Assembly: GCF_007993935.1 (NCBI RefSeq) | Contig: NZ_VITY01000001.1 | Span: 372,001 to 436,000 of the forward strand | Reading direction: 5' to 3' | Length of the DNA stretch: 64,000 nucleotides | Source: Bradyrhizobium macuxiense | Lineage (GTDB): Bacteria > Pseudomonadota > Alphaproteobacteria > Rhizobiales > Xanthobacteraceae | In this document: one piece after another, positions 57,784 through 64,000 of the stretch | Layout: every line of letters begins with the position of its first letter | Numbering within the stretch: position 1 is the first letter of the stretch | Notes under the pieces: generated by a model | What the model saw: only the letters and a program-made list of their open reading frames with translations | The model's database searches: none | What the model was told of the DNA's origin: nothing | Translations under genes and position numbers: made by a program

Positions 57784-58989
57784 ATGAGGAAGAAACGTTC
57801 GACGATCCAGGCCTGGGCGGCGCTCGCCCTCGCCGTGACGCCGGCCCTTGCGCAAACGCGTTACGGGCCCGGCGTCACCGACAGCGACATCAAGATCGGC
57901 ACCACGACGCCCTATAGCGGCCCGGCGTCGGCCTATTCGGCCGGCGCGGTCTCGATCACCGCCTATTTCGCGATGATCAACGATCAGGGCGGCGTCAACG
58001 GCCGCAAGATCAATTTCATCAGCCTCGACGATGCCTACAGCCCGCCGAAGACGGTCGAGCAGATCCGCCGCCTGATCGAGAGCGACGAGGTGCTGTTCCT
58101 CGTCAACCCGGTCGGCACCGCGCCCAACATGGCAGTGGTCAAATACATCAACCAGAAGCAGGTGCCGCATCTCTTCGTCGGATCAGGAGCTACGATCTTC
58201 AACGATCCCGAGCATTATCCGTGGACGATGAGCTGGACGCCGCATTACGCGTCCGAGGGCGAGATCTACGCAAGGTACATCCTGTCGACGCTGCCTGACG
58301 CCAGGATCGGCATCCTCGCGCAGAACGACGATCTGGGTCGCGACTACATACTCGGCTTCAAGCGCGGGCTCGGCGACAAGGCTGCGACGATGATCGTGTC
58401 GCAGCAGGCCTACAACACCAGCGATCCCACGGTGGATTCGCAGATCGTGTCGCTGAAGGCCGCGGGCGCCAACGTGCTGTTCATCGCCGCGGTGCCGAAA
58501 TTCGCGGCCCAGGCGATCCGCAAGGCCTACGATATCGACTGGCACCCGCAGGAATTCCTCTCCAGCATCGGCTCCTCGATCGCGGGCGCGATCCGTCCCG
58601 CGGGTTTCGAGGCCGCCAAGGGCGTGATCTCCGCTGCGTATCAGAAGGACCCTGCCGATCCGCAGTGGAAGGACGATCCCGCCATGCAGGCCTGGAACGT
58701 CTGGATGGACAAGTACAACCCGCATGTCGACAAGAGCGACTACTACGCACCCTACGGCTACAACATCGGCTACGCCGTGGTGCAGATCCTCAAGCAGTGC
58801 GGCAACGACCTGACGCGCGAGAACGTCATGAAGCAGGCTTCCCATCTCGATATGGAGTTGCCGCTGCTGCTGCCCGGCATCCGGCTGCGGACCTCTCCGA
58901 CCGACCTGCGCCCGATCAAGCAAATGCGTCTGGTCCGCTTCAACGGCCAGCGCTACGTGCTGTTCAGCGACGTGCTCGAAAGCAACTAG
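57784..58989 (+). CDS. ABC-type branched-chain amino acid receptor (orphan)
   Basis: A 401-residue periplasmic binding protein of the Liv type. Signal peptide to about residue 20 (LAQTRYG). Family landmarks are IKIGTTTPYSGPASAYSAGA, NDQGGVNGRKINFISLDDAY, RIGILAQNDDLGRDYILGFK and the C-terminal DLRPIKQMRLVRFNG. GGGGGAGG precedes ATG 57784. No permease or ATPase gene is nearby, and it follows an alcohol dehydrogenase gene by 48 bp, so it may deliver a related compound to a transporter encoded elsewhere. Confidence 0.93.
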   Translation: MRKKRSTIQAWAALALAVTPALAQTRYGPGVTDSDIKIGTTTPYSGPASAYSAGAVSITAYFAMINDQGGVNGRKINFISLDDAYSPPKTVEQIRRLIESDEVLFLVNPVGTAPNMAVVKYINQKQVPHLFVGSGATIFNDPEHYPWTMSWTPHYASEGEIYARYILSTLPDARIGILAQNDDLGRDYILGFKRGLGDKAATMIVSQQAYNTSDPTVDSQIVSLKAAGANVLFIAAVPKFAAQAIRKAYDIDWHPQEFLSSIGSSIAGAIRPAGFEAAKGVISAAYQKDPADPQWKDDPAMQAWNVWMDKYNPHVDKSDYYAPYGYNIGYAVVQILKQCGNDLTRENVMKQASHLDMELPLLLPGIRLRTSPTDLRPIKQMRLVRFNGQRYVLFSDVLESN

Positions 58990-59169
58990 TCGTCCCCCGC
59001 GCGCAACCAATAAGCCGGTTCCTCGGCCTTCGGCTTGCCGCAATTGCGACACGCCGCGAGCCCCAATTAAGCCCTACCCGTTCCGGATTTGCGGCGCATT
59101 GCGACCCAACTCTTTGCCGAGATTGGTTTCACCAGCGTTTGCGTAAAAAAAGAAATACCGGGGACGTGT

Positions 59170-60219
59170 ATGTCAAATCGTTCAGCGAAATTCGCTGCGG
59201 CGCTTGCCGCGAGCATCTTGGGGGGCGCCGGCTTCGGCGCCATGGCGCAGACCGCCGCCAATACCGCGAGCACCAACACGGCAGCTGCCAAGACGGCGGA
59301 TGCCAAGACGGCGGACACCTGTCAGGCCGCGCCGAAGGGAACCGCGCCGGCGGGAAGCCACTGGTTCTATCACCTCGACCGCAGCACTAAGAAGAAGTGC
59401 TGGTACCTCGGTGACGCCGGGAACAAGGTTGTCGCCAAGCCCGCCACCGCGCAGCAACAGCCCGCGGCGCCGGACACCGCGACCGCCGACGCGACGTCGC
59501 CACAGAGCCAGCCGGCGACCGTGGTGCCGCCGCCCGCGATGCGCAAATCGGTCGCCAATGCCCATGCCGAGTGGCCCTCGCCGCAGGCCACAGCCGCGCC
59601 AGTGGCAGGCCCCGATGCAGCCCAGGCCAGCGGCGTGGCAGCGCAGGCCGATCCGGCGGCGCCCGCCGGCGCCAACGCCCAGCCGTCGGAGGTGAACGCC
59701 AGGTGGCTGGATGCATCGAGCATGGCCGGAACCAACGGCACAAGGCACGCGGCAGATCAGCCGACCGTGGTCGCGCAGGCCGACACGACGCCGCAACAAG
59801 CGGCCGCGCCAGCACCGGCCGCTCCCGCCACGGCCGAGGCCTCCGCCGAGAAGTCTTCGTCCTCAACGCAAATGCTGCTGATCGTGATGGTCGGCGCCCT
59901 GGCGCTCGCGGGCCTCGTCAGCGCGCTGGTGTTCCGCCTGACCCGCACGCGGACGCCACCCTACCAGATCAGCGACGAGTGGCGCGCGCCCTGGGACTCT
60001 CTCCATACCGAGCCGGCACCACCGATGTCCGTCGTCGGCCGTGACCGTCCGCTGCGTCTGTCGGAAGCAGCGCCGCGCCGTGCGGAGACCCCCGTTCCGC
60101 GCCGCGCCGAGACGCCGGTTGCTCGCCGTGAGGCGACTCGTGATCCCGGGCAGACCGAGCAGGACAACAAGCAGATCGCGGCGATGCTGCAGCGGCTGGC
60201 GCGCAGCGCGGCGAACTAG
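59170..60219 (+). CDS. Membrane-anchored Ala/Pro-rich protein of unknown function, 349 aa
   Basis: Start ATG 59170. A signal peptide covers residues 1-27 (FAAALAASILGGAGFGAMA). A short conserved-looking module follows: SHWFYHLDRSTKKKCWYLGD with a Cys and several aromatics, after which about 130 residues are Ala/Pro/Gln-rich. One membrane helix lies near residues 234-256 (MLLIVMVGALALAGLVSALV), and the C-terminal tail (RRAETPVPRR repeats) is basic, presumably cytoplasmic. I recognise no enzyme motif. An in-frame ATG at 59089 would hide the signal peptide. Confidence 0.8.
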   Translation: MSNRSAKFAAALAASILGGAGFGAMAQTAANTASTNTAAAKTADAKTADTCQAAPKGTAPAGSHWFYHLDRSTKKKCWYLGDAGNKVVAKPATAQQQPAAPDTATADATSPQSQPATVVPPPAMRKSVANAHAEWPSPQATAAPVAGPDAAQASGVAAQADPAAPAGANAQPSEVNARWLDASSMAGTNGTRHAADQPTVVAQADTTPQQAAAPAPAAPATAEASAEKSSSSTQMLLIVMVGALALAGLVSALVFRLTRTRTPPYQISDEWRAPWDSLHTEPAPPMSVVGRDRPLRLSEAAPRRAETPVPRRAETPVARREATRDPGQTEQDNKQIAAMLQRLARSAAN

Positions 60220-60286
60220 TGCTGGTTCTGGAATAAGAAAATGAGACGTGATGCGATCCGTTGCGATCGTATCACGATCGCGCGGG

Positions 60287-60943
60287 CTATTTCTCGAGCT
60301 GACGCTGCAGGCCACGCACGAATTCGGTGAGGCCGGTGCGGCGCTCGCGCTTGAGACGTTCGGCTTTCAGGATCGACTGCACCTCGGCAAAGGCGTCGTC
60401 GACGTTCTGGTTGACGACGATGTAGTCGTATTCCGCCCAGTGGCTCAGCTCGTGACTGGCGCGGTTCATCCGTCCGCGGATGACCTCTTCCGAATCCTGC
60501 GCCCGCGTATGCAATCGCTTCTCGAGATCGGCGGCCGACGGCGGCAGGATGAACACCCGCACGACGTCGGCGCTGGCTTTCTGGTGAAGCTGTTGGGTGC
60601 CCTGCCAGTCGATGTCGAACAGCACATCCTGTCCGACCGCTAGCGCCGCCTCGACCGGAGCGCGCGGCGTGCCGTAGAGATTGTCGAACACGGTCGCCCA
60701 TTCGAGCAGTTCACCCTGCTCGACCATGCTCTCGAACTTCTTCTTGTCGACGAAAAAATAGTCGCGGCCATCGACCTCGCCCGGCCGCATCGGCCGTGTC
60801 GTCGCCGACACCGACATCTTCAGTCCCGGCTCGCGCTCGAGCAGCATGCGCGACAGCGTCGTCTTGCCGGCGCCCGAGGGCGACGACAGGACGAACATCA
60901 GTCCGCGCCGCTCAACGCCGTCAAAACCCTGCGCCGTCATCAT
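60287..60943 (-). CDS. gmk: Guanylate kinase
   Basis: A 218-residue GMP kinase needed for GTP and (p)ppGpp synthesis. The P-loop is SPSGAGKTTLSRMLL; MSVSATTRPMRPGEVDGRDY, and the GMP-binding YGTPRAPVEAALAVGQDVLF, DIDWQGTQQL follow. It starts right after the stop of yicC (adjacent bases). The unit yicC-gmk with mltG upstream is standard in alphaproteobacteria. Confidence 0.97.
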   Translation of the reverse strand: MMTAQGFDGVERRGLMFVLSSPSGAGKTTLSRMLLEREPGLKMSVSATTRPMRPGEVDGRDYFFVDKKKFESMVEQGELLEWATVFDNLYGTPRAPVEAALAVGQDVLFDIDWQGTQQLHQKASADVVRVFILPPSAADLEKRLHTRAQDSEEVIRGRMNRASHELSHWAEYDYIVVNQNVDDAFAEVQSILKAERLKRERRTGLTEFVRGLQRQLEK

Positions 60944-61831
60944 TCACTCCAGATTCTGGACCTGTTCGCGGAACTGCTCGACCACGTTCTTCATCTCGAG
61001 GCCGGTGTTGGTCAGCTCGACGTCGTTCGACTTCGAGCAGCAGGTGTTGACCTCGCGGTTGAACTCCTGGGCGAGGAAGTCGAGCCGCCGCCCGACCGGA
61101 CCGCCCTTGCCGATCATCTCGCGCGCCTGGCCGATATGGGAGGCGATGCGGTCGAGCTCCTCGCGGATATCGGCCTTGGTGGCGATCAGGATCGCCTCCT
61201 GGCTCAGCCGGTCGGCATCGAAGCGATCGGAGGTCTCCAGCAGCGCTGCGATCTGCTCGGCGAGCCGGGCCTTGATCGCCTCGGGTTTGCGGCCGGGCGC
61301 CGTCTCGGCGCGCTTGGCGAGCTTCTCGATCTCGTCCATCCGCTGCATCAGGATCTGGCCCAGCGCATCGCCCTCGCGGCGGCGCATCTCGACGAGGCTC
61401 GTGAGCGCCTGCTCGAAGGCCATCGCCGCGGCTTCGCGCGCCGCCTTGTCCTCTTCCTCGTTACTCTCGGGCTCGACGACCTCGATGACGCCCTTGATAC
61501 CGAGCAGGCCGTCGATGCTCGGCGCCACCGCGTCGATCCGTTGCGCCAGCGTGCCCGCGACCTTCACGACGGCGGCGAGCACGTCCTCGTTGATACGGAT
61601 CGCCTGCGCCGCATCGGTGCGCTTGACGGTGAGATTGGCGTAGACCGTGCCGCGCGACAACAGTTCGCCGGCGCGCTTCTTGGCCAAGGCTTCCAATTCG
61701 TCCCAGCCCGGCGGCAGCCGCAAGCGCAGGTCAAAGCCCTTGGCGTTGACCGATTTCAGCTCCCACTCGAACGTATAGGGACCGCTTGCGCCATGGCTTC
61801 GGGCAAAGCCAGTCATGCTCGACAGCGCCAT
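60944..61831 (-). CDS. yicC: YicC family endoribonuclease-like protein
   Basis: A 295-residue member of the YicC family, in which the E. coli protein acts on small RNAs. ALSSMTGFARSHGA is the family start, VNAKGFDLRLRLPPGWDELE follows, and the C-terminal VGRRLDFLAQEFNREVNTCC, SKSNDVELTNTGLEMKNVVE is the most conserved block. I chose ATG 61831 because the family begins M-x-x-SMTGFA; an in-frame start at 61867 adds 12 residues without a better ribosome site. Confidence 0.94.
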   Translation of the reverse strand: MALSSMTGFARSHGASGPYTFEWELKSVNAKGFDLRLRLPPGWDELEALAKKRAGELLSRGTVYANLTVKRTDAAQAIRINEDVLAAVVKVAGTLAQRIDAVAPSIDGLLGIKGVIEVVEPESNEEEDKAAREAAAMAFEQALTSLVEMRRREGDALGQILMQRMDEIEKLAKRAETAPGRKPEAIKARLAEQIAALLETSDRFDADRLSQEAILIATKADIREELDRIASHIGQAREMIGKGGPVGRRLDFLAQEFNREVNTCCSKSNDVELTNTGLEMKNVVEQFREQVQNLE

Positions 61832-61964
61832 CGCGTAAAACTCTCCAACAGAAGGATATGGGACCAACCCGGAGCCTTTCGAGACTCGTGGGCAGCGTTA
61901 CGACCTTAAAACGGATTCCGTGAAAGTGGAATTACGTCCACCTTCGGGAAACGCAGAGCTAGAA

Positions 61965-62030
61965 CATGATCTTCCGAAAGATCATGCCCAAACAAGAAGC
62001 TAAAGCGCGATGATCGCATCGCGCTTTAGC
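61965..62030. terminator. Two hairpins after mltG, the second overlapping its stop codon
   Basis: CATGATCTT (61965-61973) pairs with AAGATCATG (61978-61986). GCTAAAGCGCGAT (61999-62011) pairs with ATCGCGCTTTAGC (62018-62030), 13 perfect pairs, and this stem contains the mltG stop codon (62026-62028). They probably end the mltG transcript and separate it from yicC. Confidence 0.7.
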
Positions 62031-63285
62031 GCTGCACGACCGGCGGCGAATTGGTCTGCTGGGCTGCGCCCTGGCGACCGCTGCGCGGCGGCTTCTTTTG
62101 ATTGGTGGGCTTCGGCGGCGTCGTCGCCGTCGGATTGGTGTCGGCCGTCCCCGGCGCCGCGGCGGCAGGCGCCGGATCATCCGCGGGCTCGACGGTGTCG
62201 TTCTGTATCTGCTTTTCAGACGCGCGCAGCTTGGCGACGTTCTTGGCGTGCTGGTCGTAGGTTTCGGTGAAGGCGTGACCGCCGGTTCCGTCCGCAACGA
62301 AGAACAGGTCACGGGTGCGCGCCGGATTGGCCGTCGCCTCCAGCGAGGCGCGGCCGGGATTGGCGATCGGTCCGGGCGGCAGGCCGTCGATCACATAGGT
62401 GTTGTAGGGCGACGGCTGCGTGATCTCGCTGCGCTTGATCGGACGCCCCAGCGTGCCCTTACCGCCCACCAGCCCGTAGATGATGGTCGGATCGGATTGC
62501 AGCTTCATCCGCTGCCGCAGGCGGTTGACGAACACGGCGGCAACGCGGCTGCGCTCGTCGGCGCGGCCGGTTTCCTTCTCGACGATCGAGGCCAGCGTCA
62601 CCAGCTGGTCCGGCGATTTCAGCGGCGTGTCGGTGTTGCGGCGCTCCCAGATCTCGGCGAGCACGCGCTTCTGCGCCTGCTGCAGGCGCTGGATCACCTG
62701 GTCGCGCGTGGTGCCGCGCGGGAATTTATAGGTCTCCGGCAGCAGCGTGCCCTCGCGCGGAATCTCGCGCACCGAGCCGGTGAAGATGTCGTTGTCGGAG
62801 AGCCGCGTCACGATCTGCTCCGAGGTCAGGCCTTCCGGAATCGTCATGGCGTGCTGCACCACCTTGCCGTCGACAATGGTGGCGATGACGTCGCGCAGGC
62901 TGGCATTCTTCTGGAACGAATATTCGCCGGGCTTGAGATCGGAGCTCGCCTTCAGCGCAAACACGCCGCCGATGAAGACCCACGGATTGACGTTGATCAC
63001 GCCCTCGCGCAACAGCACGTCGGCGATGTCGCGCTTGCCTGCGCGCGCGGGGATGTTGACGATCTTGTCTTCCTGCAGCGGTCCCGGCGATTCCAGCGCC
63101 TGCTTGCCGTAGTAGTAGGTCGCTCCGGCGCCGAGCATCAGGATGATCAGGATGGTGAAGATGGCATTGCCGACGATCACGAAGGGATTGCGGGCACGAT
63201 CCGAGCGCTTGGGCGGCGGCGGAACCTGTTCAGGCTCCAGCGCGGCACGTGGACTCCTTGGTGAAATGGGCGGCCTCTCACTCAT
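62026..63285 (-). CDS. mltG: Endolytic murein transglycosylase
   Basis: A 419-residue inner membrane lytic transglycosylase that cuts nascent glycan strands. One helix at about 37-57 (VGNAIFTILIILMLGAGATY) is followed by a LysM-like and a YceG domain; the catalytic Glu is Glu236 in ASIVEKETG, and LLPETYKFPRGTT and SDPTIIYGL are family motifs. The C-terminal 60 residues are Pro/Ala/Thr-rich. Its stop codon lies inside a strong hairpin. Confidence 0.96.
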   Translation of the reverse strand: MSERPPISPRSPRAALEPEQVPPPPKRSDRARNPFVIVGNAIFTILIILMLGAGATYYYGKQALESPGPLQEDKIVNIPARAGKRDIADVLLREGVINVNPWVFIGGVFALKASSDLKPGEYSFQKNASLRDVIATIVDGKVVQHAMTIPEGLTSEQIVTRLSDNDIFTGSVREIPREGTLLPETYKFPRGTTRDQVIQRLQQAQKRVLAEIWERRNTDTPLKSPDQLVTLASIVEKETGRADERSRVAAVFVNRLRQRMKLQSDPTIIYGLVGGKGTLGRPIKRSEITQPSPYNTYVIDGLPPGPIANPGRASLEATANPARTRDLFFVADGTGGHAFTETYDQHAKNVAKLRASEKQIQNDTVEPADDPAPAAAAPGTADTNPTATTPPKPTNQKKPPRSGRQGAAQQTNSPPVVQR

Positions 63286-63403
63286 CGATGCAAACCAATA
63301 TCCTGCCGGTTGAATCGTGGCCGGACAAACCCCTGCCCTGCCAATAGCATACGCCCGCTATTAGGAGTCACCGCGGAATACGGCAAAACGGTGGACTAGT
63401 TCT

Positions 63404-63438
63404 AAAGTCCCGTTCCGACTGAATCGGAACGGGACTTT
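63404..63438 (-). terminator. Strong terminator after fabF
   Basis: A perfect 15-bp stem: AAAGTCCCGTTCCGA (63404-63418) and TCGGAACGGGACTTT (63424-63438), with a five-base loop. Read leftward it lies 73 bases beyond the fabF stop, and it isolates fabF from mltG. Confidence 0.88.
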
Positions 63439-63450
63439 GGATTCTTGTTT

Positions 63451-63499
63451 TGACGCGTTTTCTTCACGCGAACCGGTACCCACTTCGCTCGAAAACGCT
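63451..63499. repeat. 49-bp intergenic repeat, copy 2
   Basis: TGACGCGTTTTC at the left end, GCGAACCGG in the middle and CTCGAAAACGCT at the right end. It has the same length and order as the copy at 41279-41327 with a few changes. It lies between the fabF terminator and the fabF stop. Confidence 0.85.
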
Positions 63500-63510
63500 C
63501 TAAAGACCTA

Positions 63511-64000
63511 CTAATTGGTCACGCGCTGCACGATCACGGAGGCGTTTGTGCCGCCGAAACCGAAGGAATTGGACAGCGCCACATTCACGTCACGCTTGCG
63601 CGACGTATGCGGCACGAGATCAATCGCGGTTTGCACCGACGGATTGTCGAGATTGATGGTCGGCGGCACCACGTTATCGCGAATCGCCAGGATCGCGAAG
63701 ATCGCCTCGATCGCACCGGCCGCACCGAGCAGATGTCCGGTCGCGGACTTGGTCGACGACATCGAAACCTTCGAAGCCGCGTTGCCGAGCAGACGCTCGA
63801 CCGCGCCGAGCTCGATCTCGTCGCCGACCTGCGTCGAGGTGCCGTGCGCGTTGATGTAGTCGAGATCGGACGCCGCAAGGCCGGCGCGCTTCAACGCCAT
63901 GCTCATGCTGCGGAAGCCGCCATTGCCGTCCGGCGGCGGCGAGGTGATGTGGAAGGCATCGCCCGACAGGCCATAACCGGTGACCTCGGCGTAGATCTTC
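63511..64000 (-). CDS. fabF: 3-oxoacyl-[ACP] synthase II, C-terminal part (partial)
   Basis: The C-terminal 162 residues of a KAS II enzyme, which extends fatty acids and leads to cis-vaccenate. KIYAEVTGYGLSGDAFHITS at the window edge, the catalytic His of DYINAHGTSTQVGDEIELGA, the KSATGHLLGAAGAIEAIFAI motif with Lys and second His, and the end NSFGFGGTNASVIVQRV are all typical. The gene continues beyond 64000; its start is not visible. mltG follows downstream, a usual order. Confidence 0.96.
   Translation of the reverse strand, partial: KIYAEVTGYGLSGDAFHITSPPPDGNGGFRSMSMALKRAGLAASDLDYINAHGTSTQVGDEIELGAVERLLGNAASKVSMSSTKSATGHLLGAAGAIEAIFAILAIRDNVVPPTINLDNPSVQTAIDLVPHTSRKRDVNVALSNSFGFGGTNASVIVQRVTN

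Noticed and set aside
56401..58170. 589-codon leftward frame spanning rsmA, the alcohol dehydrogenase and the receptor
   Set aside because: Runs antisense through three well-supported genes.

Overview
The window is a GC-rich chromosomal segment of an alphaproteobacterium, most likely Bradyrhizobium or a near relative in the Nitrobacteraceae. The pointers are the conserved gene blocks (purN-purM / CDP-alcohol phosphatidyltransferase / hdaA / ppk / ppx; lptF-lptG-lptD-surA-pdxA-rsmA; gmk-yicC-mltG-fabF), the codon and base bias (strong G/C at third positions, which opens long antisense frames), and many intergenic palindromes of kinds I associate with this family. The genus is an inference; no 16S rRNA or other marker is present. 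I found no tRNA, rRNA, insertion sequence, phage gene or CRISPR array.

Region 1 (1-9.8 kb) holds small accessory and envelope genes: the start of a leftward gene, a flavin-reductase-like PNPOx protein divergent from a MocR-type PLP regulator, several small exported proteins, a CreA protein, an L,D-transpeptidase with an apparent second degenerate YkuD-like domain, a glutathione peroxidase, a NodB-type polysaccharide deacetylase, a DHFR-like reductase and a DoxX protein. Region 2 (9.9-18.1 kb) is central metabolism and translation: the malic enzyme-phosphotransacetylase fusion MaeB, a large anchored protein of unknown function, AspRS, and SelO.

Region 3 (18.1-32.4 kb) looks like a flexible block between the divergent core genes aspS/selO and rnd. 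It contains a quinone-reductase-like MDR protein with a divergent LysR regulator, a small three-gene group with an orphan second-type NuoB (complex I N2 subunit) plus a YciE/YciF ferritin-like protein, a chromate transporter, an acyltransferase-3, and a leftward acyl-CoA synthetase plus branched-chain-type ABC transporter operon. It ends in about 0.9 kb with no gene.

Region 4 (32.4-46 kb) is core: rnd, a cold-shock protein with a long leader, purN/purM, a CDP-alcohol phosphatidyltransferase, hdaA, the polyphosphate pair ppk-ppx (with a good candidate Pho box), TerC, ndk, a Trp/Gly/His-rich exported protein and an ABC-F ATPase. Region 5 (46-64 kb) is the outer-membrane and housekeeping block: a BamE-like lipoprotein, holC, pepA, lptF-lptG-lptD-surA-pdxA-rsmA, an MDR alcohol dehydrogenase, an orphan ABC solute receptor, a membrane-anchored Ala/Pro-rich protein, gmk, yicC, mltG and the C-terminal part of fabF.

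No previously undescribed multi-gene defence or mobile system is evident. The points most worth a second look are the orphan NuoB group, the tandem YkuD protein, a spaced direct repeat that may be a MocR operator, the Pho box before ppk, a terminator-like hairpin in the cold-shock leader, and at least five families of intergenic palindromes, one of which shows compensatory base changes in a GAAA-loop hairpin.
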